Assembly: GCA_016788565.1 (NCBI GenBank)
Contig: JAEUSP010000085.1
Location: forward strand, 1-64,000
DNA length: 64,000 bases
Reading direction: 5' to 3'
From: Chlorobiota bacterium
Lineage (GTDB): Bacteria > Bacteroidota > Ignavibacteria > OLB7
Position 1 is the first letter of the stretch, and each line of letters opens with the position of its first letter. The translations under genes were made by a program, and so were the position numbers. Positions 53,737-63,079 of this stretch are shown here, one piece after another. The notes below the pieces were generated by a model. The model worked only from the letters and a program-made list of their open reading frames with translations, ran no database searches and was not told where the DNA came from.

Positions 53737-54609
53737 TCACTTCCGAAGAATCTCCAACGAGATATTCAAGGCTTTTGCCGAGTGGGTTAGCGCGCCGGAA
53801 CTGATAAACTGCACCCCGGTCTCGGCCACCTGCCGGACGTTCTCCAGCGTCACATCCCCTGATGCTTCCGTTTCCTTCTGCCCTGCCACCAGCGCAACGC
53901 CTTCGCGCATCATCTCCAGCGTGAAATTATCGAACATGATGCGCGCGATTGATGGCAACTCCAACGCCTCACGCACTTCCTCCAGTGTTCGCGTCTCCAC
54001 CTCAATCGGTATTCGTTCCTGAAGATTCCGCTCCGTTAGCCATTCCGAAGCGGCATTCACCGCGCCGGCGATTGAGCCGTAGGCTTCGATGTGGTTATCC
54101 TTAATCATCACCATGTCGTACAGCCCCATCCGGTGGTTACGCCCGCCGCCCGCTGCAACAGAGTATTTATCCAACAGCCGCCACCCGGGAATTGTTTTTC
54201 GGGTGTCCAAGATTGTTGCTCCGGTTCCGGCCACGGCATCCACAAAACGGCGGGTGAGCGTTGCCACGCCCGACATCCGCTGCATGAAGTTCAGCGCGGT
54301 TCGCTCGCCAACAATGATGCTTTGCACCGGCCCGCGAATGTGGCCAATGACGGTTTTTGGAGCCACGGTTGCCCCATCCTGGACTAACCAATCGCAGGTG
54401 ACATCGCCATCAACCTCCCGGAATGCCAACGCGGCAAGCGCGGTTCCGGCCACTACTCCATCGGCTTTTGCCAGCATCACCGCTTCGCCAAAAACTTCCG
54501 GTTGCAGCAGCGATTCGCTGGTGACATCGCCATCGCCGATATCCTCATGCAAAGCAATTTGAACAAGCCGAAGGACAGAAAGATCGTTCAACAGAGTGTG
54601 GTATGGCAT
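53737..54609 (-). CDS. nadC: Nicotinate-nucleotide pyrophosphorylase (carboxylating)
   Basis: 290 residues. Motifs HEDIGDGDVTSESL, RTALNFMQRMSGVAT, TRKTIPGWRLLDK and GGRNHRMGLYDMVMIKDNH are typical of quinolinate phosphoribosyltransferase. It converts quinolinate and PRPP to nicotinate mononucleotide in NAD synthesis. No nadA or nadB is adjacent. It is divergent from the secreted protein at 54682. Confidence 0.95.
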   Translation of the reverse strand: MPYHTLLNDLSVLRLVQIALHEDIGDGDVTSESLLQPEVFGEAVMLAKADGVVAGTALAALAFREVDGDVTCDWLVQDGATVAPKTVIGHIRGPVQSIIVGERTALNFMQRMSGVATLTRRFVDAVAGTGATILDTRKTIPGWRLLDKYSVAAGGGRNHRMGLYDMVMIKDNHIEAYGSIAGAVNAASEWLTERNLQERIPIEVETRTLEEVREALELPSIARIMFDNFTLEMMREGVALVAGQKETEASGDVTLENVRQVAETGVQFISSGALTHSAKALNISLEILRK

Positions 54610-54681
54610 GGTAGATTCTTGGCTGTGGAAGGATGGTTATTCGGAAGTTTTCCCCGTATCTTGCCCAAAACAAGGTACAGG

Positions 54682-56211
54682 ATGAGAATTGTTATGAACC
54701 CAAGTACACCAACGTTGGCCCAATTCGTTGTTGCCATTGCCACACTGTTGTTGGGGGGAACGGCCACTGTTTCGGGACAGATCAGCAGGATTGCAGCGTT
54801 GTTCCCAGCGCAGTTTCTGAGCGGGGAGCGCACGGGGGATCAGGATATTATCGCTGCCCGTTTTTTCACCGATGGCCGGCTGGAAACCCCACCTGCCACC
54901 CCTGCTTCCATCTGCGCGCAAAGCTACAAGGAATTTTCCCCCATTACTCTTCCCGATGCCGATGGCGGTTGTTTTCTTGTGTACACGGTGGAGCATACTT
55001 CAAGCGCGCACGCCAGCGACCGCGACATCCTGATGCGCCGCCTGGACCGCGAAGGGCGCGACCGTTGGGGGGATTCCACAAACCACATCACCGCCATTGC
55101 CCGCTCCAACTTCAGCGAACAAAACGCCAAAGCCGTGAAACTGTACGATGGCTCCATCATGGTGCTGTACGAAGTCCACTACTCGGCAAGCAGTTTTGGG
55201 GATGTTGATATTGCCGCCGTGAAAATCGGAGCCGACGGGAAGCCAGTTTGGGGGTCAGGTTCCTGGATAGCCAAAACGAAGCGGCGCGAACGCCTTTCCG
55301 GGATTGTGGCCGACAGCCGTGGCGGGGTGATTGCCATCTACGAAAGCGCCTCAATCGTGCGCGACTCCGTTGCCGCCAGCGACCTGCTTGCAATGCGGAT
55401 TGATGGCTTCGGCAAAACCGGATGGGGCGCTTCGGCCAACCCGATGCACGTTGCCACAAGCCGCCATTTGGAACGGAATGCCGCAGTAGTCAGTGATGGA
55501 GCCGGCGGGGCGTATGTGGCCTACGAGATTGAGTACACAACCGGGGCGCGCACTGGCGATATTGACATCCTTGCCCAACGAATCTCCCCCGATGGTTCGC
55601 GCCGTTGGATGGATGAGTCATCGCTGCCGCTGGTTAGCTCCGATGCAAAAGCCCACGAGACTGATCCGGTGGTGGTGGCCGAACCGGCCGGGCTGGCGGT
55701 GGCGTTCAAACTTCAAATTGGGGGACAAACATTTATTGGAATGCAGCGGTTAGATATGCTTGGCAAACCGCTCTGGAACGAAGGGAAAAAGGCAGTGCTG
55801 ACAGGGGTGCAACATGAACAAGTGGCCCACCAACAGTTGATTGCCGATGGGCTTGGGAACTTCTACCTTGCGATGGAAACCACCGACACCGCCACCCACG
55901 ACCGCGACATCTACGTCCAGCGGATTGCTGCCGATGGAGCGCAGGCCTGGGGGGAAGGGGATTACGCAGTGGCAGCTTTCAACACACCAACGCCCGAACG
56001 TGATGCCGCGCTGACGGTGGATGGAGTAGGGCAGCTTATCCTGGTTGCTGTCCGCGACATTCCGCTGGAGCATCCGGGGGAGTACAGCAGCCAGATTGTT
56101 GCCCAAAAATTTGCGGTTGATGGGACTTCATCTTGGGCCAGCTTGCAGCCGCCAATTGTGCTGGCCGGCGATGGCAGGTTGTACGGAAGCATAGTCCTGT
56201 TGCGGGAGTGA
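54682..56211 (+). CDS. Secreted repeat protein, propeller-like
   Basis: 509 residues. Signal peptide starts MRIVMNPSTPTLAQFVVA and ends near VSGQI. The body has about six to seven repeats with GDxDIL/MxR, GxxxWG and the DGxGGxYVAYE pattern, suggesting a beta-propeller. No sorting domain is visible at the end (LYGSIVLLRE). I pick the ATG at 54682 since upstream in-frame sequence belongs to the opposite-strand nadC. Role unknown. Confidence 0.65.
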   Translation: MRIVMNPSTPTLAQFVVAIATLLLGGTATVSGQISRIAALFPAQFLSGERTGDQDIIAARFFTDGRLETPPATPASICAQSYKEFSPITLPDADGGCFLVYTVEHTSSAHASDRDILMRRLDREGRDRWGDSTNHITAIARSNFSEQNAKAVKLYDGSIMVLYEVHYSASSFGDVDIAAVKIGADGKPVWGSGSWIAKTKRRERLSGIVADSRGGVIAIYESASIVRDSVAASDLLAMRIDGFGKTGWGASANPMHVATSRHLERNAAVVSDGAGGAYVAYEIEYTTGARTGDIDILAQRISPDGSRRWMDESSLPLVSSDAKAHETDPVVVAEPAGLAVAFKLQIGGQTFIGMQRLDMLGKPLWNEGKKAVLTGVQHEQVAHQQLIADGLGNFYLAMETTDTATHDRDIYVQRIAADGAQAWGEGDYAVAAFNTPTPERDAALTVDGVGQLILVAVRDIPLEHPGEYSSQIVAQKFAVDGTSSWASLQPPIVLAGDGRLYGSIVLLRE

Positions 56212-56215
56212 ATGG

Positions 56216-56385
56216 AATGTCGAATGCCAAATACCAAATTGGTTTTTGCAACTGACCACTGACCACAATCAGTGATGGAAATGCCGAATGTCGAATGCCG
56301 AATGTCGAATTGTTTTTTGCAACTGACCACTGACCACTGACCACTGACCACTGACCACAATCAGTGATGGAAATGCCGAATGTCG
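56216..56385. repeat. Composite heptamer arrays (CGAATGC/T and CCACTGA)
   Basis: Units of cgaatgc/cgaatgt (56218-56230, 56282-56310, 56374-56390) and CCACTGA (56251-56266, 56325-56360) alternate in a larger duplicated pattern, in the gap between convergent genes. Confidence 0.85.
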
Positions 56386-56457
56386 AATGAAAGATGCCAA
56401 AGCCACCGGAATAACGCAGCCCTCAAATCAAGCTGATGAGACTACTCCAATCAAGAA

Positions 56458-57498
56458 CTAAATCCCTAACCCCGGCTGGTCGCCCACCTTCCGCTCGATT
56501 CCAAAGTGGCGATAGGCAAGCGGGGTGGCTTCGCGTCCGCGCGGGGTGCGCTGCATGAAGCCTTCTTGGATCAGATATGGCTCATAGACCTCCTCAATCG
56601 TTCCCGGCTCCTCGCCAACGGCAATCGCCAGCGTGTTTAGCCCCACCGGGCCACCGTTGAATTTTTCCATGATTGCCACCAAAATTCGTTTGTCCATTTC
56701 GTCAAGGCCATGCTCATCAACTTCAAGTTGAGCAAGAGCGTAATCAGCAATGCTTTTGGTGATGATGCCGTTCCCTTTCACATCGGCAAAATCGCGGGTG
56801 CGGCGCAGCAGCCGGTTGGCAATGCGCGGGGTCCCACGCGAACGCCGCGAAATCTCGTAAGCCCCCTCCACCTCAATCGGGATATTGAGGATGGATGCCG
56901 AGCGGTTAATCACGTGGAATAAATCCTCTACTGAGTAGTAATCCAACCGATTGATGATCCCGAAACGGCTACGCAGCGGAGCGGTCAGCAACCCCTGGCG
57001 CGTGGTTGCCCCCACCAGCGTGAACTGCGGAATGGTGAGCTGCACCGAGCGTGCGTTTGGGCCGGAATCAATCATAATATCAATCCGGTAATCCTCCATT
57101 GCCGAGTACAGATACTCCTCCACCACCGGGCTTAGGCGGTGAATTTCATCAATGAACAGGATGTCGCCGTGGTTCAAGCCTGTCAGCAATCCGGCAAGGT
57201 CGCCGGGTTTTTCTAGAACTGGGCCACTGGTGGTTTTAATCTCGGCACTCATCTCGTTGGCAATGATGTAGCTGAGGGTTGTTTTGCCAAGCCCCGGCGG
57301 GCCGGTAAACAGCACATGATCCAGCGCTTCCTCCCGCATTTTTGCGGCTTTGATGAACACCATCAGGTTATCCACCACCTTGCTTTGTCCAGTGAATTCG
57401 TGGAACCCACTGGGGCGCAATGCGGCCTCAATTTCCGACTCGACGGTGCTTTGAACTTGCTGGCTAACGGTTTTGCGGTTTCCTTTTGGTTGTTCCAT
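56458..57498 (-). CDS. ruvB: Holliday junction helicase subunit RuvB
   Basis: 346 residues. AAA+ motor with Walker [10 protein letters not shown], Walker [11 protein letters not shown], sensor ATTRQGLL and arginine finger region, then the winged-helix C-terminal domain ([20 protein letters not shown]). It drives branch migration with RuvA. An in-frame TTG at 57537 would add 13 residues; the ATG at 57498 gives normal length. Confidence 0.96.
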   Translation of the reverse strand: MEQPKGNRKTVSQQVQSTVESEIEAALRPSGFHEFTGQSKVVDNLMVFIKAAKMREEALDHVLFTGPPGLGKTTLSYIIANEMSAEIKTTSGPVLEKPGDLAGLLTGLNHGDILFIDEIHRLSPVVEEYLYSAMEDYRIDIMIDSGPNARSVQLTIPQFTLVGATTRQGLLTAPLRSRFGIINRLDYYSVEDLFHVINRSASILNIPIEVEGAYEISRRSRGTPRIANRLLRRTRDFADVKGNGIITKSIADYALAQLEVDEHGLDEMDKRILVAIMEKFNGGPVGLNTLAIAVGEEPGTIEEVYEPYLIQEGFMQRTPRGREATPLAYRHFGIERKVGDQPGLGI

Positions 57499-57558
57499 TT
57501 CGGCTGTGGTGTTGGGTTGTTCCAGTGGATGGGGCAAGATAGGTGATGGCTACAAACA

Positions 57559-57599
57559 AGCAACGCAAGCCAGGGATTTTTCCCCGAACTTGCGTTGCT
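57559..57599 (-). terminator. Probable terminator of the bifunctional nuclease gene
   Basis: An 11-bp stem (agcaacgcaag, complement at 57589-57599) with an inner ggga/tccc stem, followed on the minus strand by a T-rich tttgt stretch. It lies 53 bases beyond the stop of the gene at 57652. Confidence 0.6.
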
Positions 57600-57651
57600 G
57601 TTGTTCTGTCAGGTGCCCCGAAGCCTTGCTGGCATCTTGGCTGTTTCTGTC

Positions 57652-58272
57652 TTAGCTGTTCCGATCCAAGCGGTCAATCTCATCTCTGATCTGTGCGGCC
57701 CGCTCGTAGTCTTCCTGTTTTACGGCAACATCTAACTTCCCTTGCAAGACTTCCCGAAGGGTTCTGGGCCGTTCCGGCTTCGCTTCTTCCGCTTCTGCTT
57801 CCCCCTGGAACTGGTCGTGAGCATCGTCGTCGTCGTCGTCGTCAAAATCTTCGTCATCGTGGGGCAGCACTCCGGCTTCGGCAAGCACTGCCTCGGCAAC
57901 GTAGATGCTGGCTCCGCAACGGATTGCCAGAGCAATGGCATCGGAAGGGCGGGCATCAATCGGTTCGCTAACACCTTCGATATTCAGCACGGCATAGAAG
58001 GTGCTTTCGCGCAGTTCGGTGATGCAGACATCCAGCAGTCGGGTTCCCAACGCATCAATCATCGTCTTCATCAGGTCGTGAGTGATTGGGCGGGGAGGCT
58101 TCAGGCTTTCCAGCTCCAACGCGATCACTTGGGCAAGGTCGCCACCAATCAGGATGGATAGCCGACGAATGCCGCCGGTTTCCTGCAAGATTAGCGCGTA
58201 GGAGCCGCTTGTTTGGGGGCTGCTGGTTAGCCCGATGATTTCCATTTGAACTCTATCCATGCCGTTCATCAA
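57652..58272 (-). CDS. Bifunctional nuclease family protein with UVR motif
   Basis: 206 residues. The N-terminal domain (about 1-135) matches the bifunctional nuclease/DUF151 family, with ALELESLKPPRPITHDLM and SEPIDARPSDAIALAIR. An acidic linker rich in aspartate (about 140-150; encoded by a gtc trinucleotide run) leads to a UvrB/UvrC-like helix pair (VAVKQEDYERAAQIRDEID). It is a possible nucleic-acid-processing protein; the UVR motif suggests a repair link. Confidence 0.85.
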   Translation of the reverse strand: MMNGMDRVQMEIIGLTSSPQTSGSYALILQETGGIRRLSILIGGDLAQVIALELESLKPPRPITHDLMKTMIDALGTRLLDVCITELRESTFYAVLNIEGVSEPIDARPSDAIALAIRCGASIYVAEAVLAEAGVLPHDDEDFDDDDDDDAHDQFQGEAEAEEAKPERPRTLREVLQGKLDVAVKQEDYERAAQIRDEIDRLDRNS

Positions 58273-58342
58273 TTGCGTTCCATTGAAGGTTCAAGCCCCC
58301 TTTTGCACCCATCCACGCAGCCCCACGCATTCACTGATTTGC

Positions 58343-59317
58343 TTACTTGCCGTGCAGCGCGTTTACTTCCTGGGTAAGGGCCGGTAGCACCTCGAAAACA
58401 TCCCCAATAATGCCGTAATCGGCAACGCCAAAAATCGGTGCGTCCTTGTCCTTGTTGATGGCAACAATGTACTTCGAGCTTGACATTCCTGCAAGATGTT
58501 GGACCGCTCCGCTGATCCCGCAGGCAACGTACAGCGAGGGGGAAACGGTTTTCCCGGTTTGCCCAACTTGCTCGGAGTGTGGCCGCCAGCCGGCATCCAC
58601 CACCGCACGCGACGCGCCAACGGCTCCGCCAAACGCCTCGGCAAGATTTTCCACAAGGTTGAAGTTTTCCGGCCCCTTGAAGCCGCGCCCGCCGGAGACG
58701 ATAACGTCAGCTTCGGCAACATCTTTCTTGCCGGTGTTCAGCTTGGTTTCCACAACCCGCGTTGCAAAATCCTTCTCCCCAAAACTGACTGATGCCGAAC
58801 GCACGGCAGCGGAAACCCCTTCCACCACAGTGGCAGTGAAGACGTTTGGGCGGAGTGAAAAGACCTTGTTCGGCGTGGTGACAGCCACGTCAATGCGGGC
58901 TTTTCCGGCAAAGACTGGGCGGGTGGCAACGACGTTGCCATCGCTAAGCTCCAAGGCCACGCAATCGGGAACCAAGCCAGCCGATAGTTTTACAGCAACC
59001 CGCGGAGCAAGGTCCTTGCCGTGCAGAGTGTTGCTGATCAGCACAACGTTGGCCGATTCGGCAGCGGCAACCGATGCGATTGCGGTGCTAACCGCGCCCG
59101 ATGCAAACTGTGCAAGGCGCGCATCCTCAACCACGATAACATCAGCCGCGCCGTACGGAGCAAGCTGGCTGGCCAGCCCCGCAACGCCATCCCCCACCAG
59201 CAATGCCGAAAATTTCCCGCCGGTGCTGGCCGCAAGGTTGCGCGCAGCGGTGATCGTCTCAAAGGCGTTCTTCTTCAGTTGCCCGCCACGTTGCTCGATA
59301 TATGCAAGAATAGTCAT
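58343..59317 (-). CDS. etfA: Electron transfer flavoprotein, alpha subunit
   Basis: 324 residues. N-terminal domain, then the FAD-binding C-terminal domain with the signature LYVACGISGAVQHLAGM and the preceding SGGRGFKG and GWRPHSEQVGQTG. It passes electrons from acyl-CoA dehydrogenases or similar enzymes to the respiratory chain. The start at 59317 is chosen because the residues upstream in frame do not match. It follows etfB after 43 bases. Confidence 0.95.
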   Translation of the reverse strand: MTILAYIEQRGGQLKKNAFETITAARNLAASTGGKFSALLVGDGVAGLASQLAPYGAADVIVVEDARLAQFASGAVSTAIASVAAAESANVVLISNTLHGKDLAPRVAVKLSAGLVPDCVALELSDGNVVATRPVFAGKARIDVAVTTPNKVFSLRPNVFTATVVEGVSAAVRSASVSFGEKDFATRVVETKLNTGKKDVAEADVIVSGGRGFKGPENFNLVENLAEAFGGAVGASRAVVDAGWRPHSEQVGQTGKTVSPSLYVACGISGAVQHLAGMSSSKYIVAINKDKDAPIFGVADYGIIGDVFEVLPALTQEVNALHGK

Positions 59318-59360
59318 GGTGTTCGTTCTTGAAAGTTTAGTACATGGATGGAGTAACAGC

Positions 59361-60101
59361 TTAGATGACCTTCGCTTCCTCATGCAGAAGCCGAACCAAC
59401 TCGCGCACATTTTCTGGCGAGAACTCCAGAATCTTCCCTCCCTGTTTTTTCTCCGGCAGGCGCATTTCAACCGTTTGAGTGCGGTCCGGCATGTTAGCGG
59501 CGGGGCGTTCCTCAATCGGCTTGGCTTTGGCTTTCATGATGTCGGGGAGCTTCGGGTAGCGCGGTTCGTTCAACCCTTTTTGTGCGGTGATGATGCAGGG
59601 GAGCGTTGTCTCCACCACTTCCTTTCCCCCTTCCACGTCCCGCTCGGCACGGAGGGTGGTTCCGTTGATTTCGAAGCTGGTGACAAAGCTGACGACAGGC
59701 AGGTCCAGCAGTTCGGCAAGCATTGGGCCTATCTGGGCCGAATCATAATCAATGGATTGACGGCCAACCAGAACCAACTCAGGATTTAGGCTTTTGATTG
59801 CTTCGGCAAGTGAGCTTGCCACGCTGAAGGAGTCGTTCCGCTGCTCATCTTTAATCAGCACTGCTTTGTCGGCACCAACGGCCAGGCCCCAGCGGAGGGT
59901 TTCTTTTGCGGAGTCGCCGCCAACGCACAGCAGCGTCAGGGTTCCGCCATCGCGGCGGCGCAGGCCTTCTTCAACGGCAAACTCATCGTAGGGGTTGGGG
60001 ATAAATTTCACCCCTTTCGGGTCAATCGTTTTGCCGTCGGCTCCAACAACAATTTTGGTTGCGGTGTCGGGCGTGTGGCTAACGCAGACAACAATGTTCA
60101 T
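59361..60101 (-). CDS. etfB: Electron transfer flavoprotein, beta subunit
   Basis: 246 residues, typical length for EtfB. MNIVVCVSHTPDTATKI starts the protein; GADKAVLI, QSIDYDSAQIGPMLAELL and KAKAKPIEE are family blocks for AMP and subunit contacts. It pairs with EtfA encoded next. Confidence 0.95.
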   Translation of the reverse strand: MNIVVCVSHTPDTATKIVVGADGKTIDPKGVKFIPNPYDEFAVEEGLRRRDGGTLTLLCVGGDSAKETLRWGLAVGADKAVLIKDEQRNDSFSVASSLAEAIKSLNPELVLVGRQSIDYDSAQIGPMLAELLDLPVVSFVTSFEINGTTLRAERDVEGGKEVVETTLPCIITAQKGLNEPRYPKLPDIMKAKAKPIEERPAANMPDRTQTVEMRLPEKKQGGKILEFSPENVRELVRLLHEEAKVI

Positions 60102-60246
60102 GGTGCTATGATTTGTTCGGTTTGTGTAGATCGTTTTTTGCTGAAAAACAGCGGGCAAATATACGTGGGGGCATAGGAAGAACCGGCCATTTCCGTGCTG
60201 TGTTCATACTTTCTAACTGTATTCACCAACTCTGTTTGCAGCACTT

Positions 60247-62025
60247 TCAAAACTGGTTCACCAACCCCACAAACACCTTCCCGGTCTCCGGTGTGTCGTC
60301 GCGGCTAAGGGCAAAACCGATGCGGGCAAGGCCCAGCGGAGTTTCGATTTGGCCGGCAACGCCGTAGCCCGCCAGCCAATCGCTTGCGGCAACCCCGCCG
60401 GTGCGGGTGGCCGGGCGTTCGTACCAACCTCCATCCAGAAACAGCGCGACGTAGGATTGTTCCGACAACAACAGCCGCAACTCCACCCCACCCCAAGCAC
60501 GCCGCGCCGCACGGAACTGGCGTTCGTAGTATCCCCGCACAGTTGTTTGCCCACCAACAAAATAGAGGTCGCTTTCATCCACCACACCTCCATCCACTTG
60601 CCCGCCATGCAGCCCGGTTGCCGCCACGATTGTTCTGGCGATTGGCCAGTAGGCCTCAATATCTACATCTATTTTTTGGCGTGCGGCGTTGGTTGGCAGT
60701 GCGGAATCAACACAAGCCAGCGGGCCGTTGATTGATCTTCCGGCAAACTGGTAGCTGGTGCTGTACCGAACCCCAGAACGGGGGCTGTACGGGTTGGAGC
60801 GGTTATCGAACTCAATCCCAACGTTGGAGCCAAGCAGACTGCTGTTCAGCAACTGGCCAAAGCAATTTCCGGTGGAGTCGGGGGCCGGGATGGTGGCTTC
60901 GTAATCGCCGCCAATATGGAGTTGCCAAGCATCGGCAAACTGGTAGGATAGGTTGGCGGCAAGGAACCGCTGCACGTAGCTGGTAAGGGCCGGGGTTGCG
61001 GCTTCCTGGTTCTGGCGGTAATCAAATTGGAAGTTGAACGGCAGCCGGAAAATGTAGAGTTCGGAGTACCCAACCGCTAACTCCTGGGCCCCTTTCCCGG
61101 GAAATTGAATCCGTGCCGAAACCCGCCTGCCCGCCCCAAACAGATCACGCAGCACAACGCTCAGATACCCCGTGAACGCACCGCTTTCGCCAGCCGTAAC
61201 CGCCGGCTGGTAGCCAATAATTCCATCGAAGCTGTTGGGGCTTCCCGGGGTTACTTGCAGCAGCAGGCCGTAGCGGTGTTCCGCGCCGGCACTGTCGTAG
61301 CGGAACAGCTGAGGCTCGGCCACCTCGCTAAAAATGGCAAGCCGGGTAAGCCGCTCGCGGACTGCTTCGGCGGTAGCGGGGGTGAACGGTTCATCCGGTT
61401 TCACCCGCGCCGCAGCACGGATCAGCGCGGCAGCATCGGGGTGGCCAACAACATCAATTTTGCTGATGATGACTCTATCACCGGGGATTACTTCAATCTC
61501 AAGATCAATCGTGGCGGTTGCGGTGTCTGGGCTGGGCTGGGGGCGCGCCACGGCAAGCGGGTAGCCTTGTTCGGCAAGCTGTGCAAGCCGTTGGCGCAAA
61601 AGCTCTTCCAACGTTGTGCTTCGGTAACGTTGTCCTTGAAGAACCAACGAATCAAGCGTAGAAATTGCGGGGAGTGAGTCGGGGGCGATCAGCCGTTCTT
61701 TCACCTTCCCAAACCGGTAGGCCTTCCCTTCCTGAATCTGCACTCTATTTCCCTCCCGCTGGATTTCAGCATCCAGAAAGCCTTCTTGGAAATAGAATTG
61801 GCGGAGCTTGGCAACGGCAGAATCAATCGGCAGCCCCTCAATTTTTTCTTGAAGCAATGCGGCCGGGAACGTTGCACCTGCAAGAATCACCACGCTATCC
61901 CTTGTTTGCGCCAACGCTGCGGAAGCAGAAGCCAACAGCAGAAGTGCAACCGCCAGAATAAGCATCACCAGGCGAAGGCCAATGGCCGGTTGCAGCAACG
62001 GGGGAAGTAAAAATTGTTGGCTCAT
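60247..62025 (-). CDS. BamA/TamA-like outer-membrane beta-barrel protein
   Basis: 592 residues. Signal peptide ends in ASAALAQ. Two or three POTRA-like domains (about 50-270) include GDRVIISKIDVVGHPDAA. The C-terminal barrel has FVGGQTTVRGYYERQF, the conserved surface-antigen motif, and ends in a phenylalanine (FVGLVNQF), the outer-membrane signal. Size is smaller than BamA and closer to TamA or ShlB; substrate unknown. Confidence 0.85.
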   Translation of the reverse strand: MSQQFLLPPLLQPAIGLRLVMLILAVALLLLASASAALAQTRDSVVILAGATFPAALLQEKIEGLPIDSAVAKLRQFYFQEGFLDAEIQREGNRVQIQEGKAYRFGKVKERLIAPDSLPAISTLDSLVLQGQRYRSTTLEELLRQRLAQLAEQGYPLAVARPQPSPDTATATIDLEIEVIPGDRVIISKIDVVGHPDAAALIRAAARVKPDEPFTPATAEAVRERLTRLAIFSEVAEPQLFRYDSAGAEHRYGLLLQVTPGSPNSFDGIIGYQPAVTAGESGAFTGYLSVVLRDLFGAGRRVSARIQFPGKGAQELAVGYSELYIFRLPFNFQFDYRQNQEAATPALTSYVQRFLAANLSYQFADAWQLHIGGDYEATIPAPDSTGNCFGQLLNSSLLGSNVGIEFDNRSNPYSPRSGVRYSTSYQFAGRSINGPLACVDSALPTNAARQKIDVDIEAYWPIARTIVAATGLHGGQVDGGVVDESDLYFVGGQTTVRGYYERQFRAARRAWGGVELRLLLSEQSYVALFLDGGWYERPATRTGGVAASDWLAGYGVAGQIETPLGLARIGFALSRDDTPETGKVFVGLVNQF

Positions 62026-62062
62026 CTAAAGTGTAGTGTTCAAAACCCACCGGATCCCGCCC

Positions 62063-62101
62063 CCGCTCATGCTGAGCCTGTCGAAGTATGAGCGGAGCCA
62101 T
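62063..62101. repeat. REP-like unit
   Basis: ccgctcatgctgagcctgtc gaagtatgagcgg, upstream of the outer-membrane barrel gene. Confidence 0.85.
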
Positions 62102-62106
62102 GGAAT

Positions 62107-62233
62107 CTATATTCCGATGAAAGTGCGTTGCGAAATACTACGAAGCTCTGTGTGTTGCTACCCCGCATGGATTCCCGCTTTCGCGGGAATGACAGTGATT
62201 GAGTTTTTCGCAAGCCACTCTGTTTGGAGTATA
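62107..62233. mobile_element. MITE-like palindromic element, copy C
   Basis: About 127 bases: ctatattccg...gttgcgaaa left arm, central attcccgctttcgcgggaat hairpin, and a right arm tttttcgcaagccactctgt followed by ttggagtata. A REP-like half unit (62236-62262, gcctgtcgaagtatgagcgg) abuts its right end. Confidence 0.75.
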
Positions 62234-62290
62234 AGCCTGTCGAAGTATGAGCGGAGCCACCGAATCCAGAAACTACTGCTCCCACTCCCC

Positions 62291-62323
62291 TTCACTCTTC
62301 ACTCTTCACTCTTCACTCTTCCC
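62291..62323. repeat. Heptamer array, unit CACTCTT
   Basis: Four to five units. The stop codon of yigZ (62306-62308, minus strand) and its last codons lie in the array. Confidence 0.88.
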
Positions 62324-62932
62324 CTCAATCCCCACCACCCCGGCCCGGCCCTGCGATGCGTCGGTGACAAGTGCTTGGAACTCCTCGGCTTGGTCGGTAC
62401 GGATTGTGGCGGTGTAGGTAACAACATCCAAAAACTCCTCTTCAAACTTCAGCGCGTACCGCTCCACCAGCGGGCGGATTGCCTTCATATCCTCGTACGG
62501 AGTAAAAACCCGGAAATCGCGGCTTGGGTAGGTGATGATGGTTTCCGTGGTGTTCAGTGCTTCGGCGGCGGCATCGCCGTAGGCGCGGACCAGCCCGCCA
62601 ACCCCCAATTTCACCCCGCCGAAGTACCGCGTAACCACAACAAGGGTGTTCAGCAGTTCGCGTTGCTGCATCACAAACAGGATCGGCTTTCCGGCGGAGC
62701 CGGCGGGCTCGCCGTCGTCGGAGAAACGATACTGAAGCCCATCGGGGGCAAGCCGCCACGCATAGCAATTATGGGTTGCATCCCAGAATTCCTTGCGGAG
62801 TGCGGCAAGCTCGTGGTCAATCTGGTCGCGGTCGGAAACGGGGATTGCGGTCCCGATAAATCGTGAACCACGGATCTTCACTTCCTGGCGCGCCCTTGCG
62901 GTAATGGACTTGAACGGCTTCACCAATGCCAT
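62306..62932 (-). CDS. YigZ/IMPACT family protein
   Basis: 208 residues. The N-terminal domain holds WDATHNCYAWRLA and DDGEPAGSAGKPIL, followed by VVVTRYFGGVKLGVGGLVRAY, the family signature. A small ferredoxin-like C-terminal domain follows. These proteins are linked to translation or peptide handling, but the role is not settled. The start at 62932 is taken because upstream sequence is not part of the fold. Its stop lies in a CACTCTT array. Confidence 0.9.
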   Translation of the reverse strand: MALVKPFKSITARARQEVKIRGSRFIGTAIPVSDRDQIDHELAALRKEFWDATHNCYAWRLAPDGLQYRFSDDGEPAGSAGKPILFVMQQRELLNTLVVVTRYFGGVKLGVGGLVRAYGDAAAEALNTTETIITYPSRDFRVFTPYEDMKAIRPLVERYALKFEEEFLDVVTYTATIRTDQAEEFQALVTDASQGRAGVVGIEGKSEE

Positions 62933-63079
62933 GCTGTTGTGCTCTCCTTCGGCGGCATAATCGCAATTCTGGCGCAAACAATCTATGCGTGGATACATCT
63001 CCACATTCTTCACACTCTTCACACTGCGTCATGGAATCATGGCGGTGCTTCTTTGGGGCATTGTTGTAACTTCGCCACC

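Noticed and set aside
54502-54681. A start for the secreted protein within nadC
   Set aside because: It would overlap nadC antisense and bury the signal peptide; the ATG at 54682 exposes it.
57499-57537. A TTG start for RuvB
   Set aside because: The ATG at 57498 gives the normal length; the extra residues are not conserved in the family as I know it.
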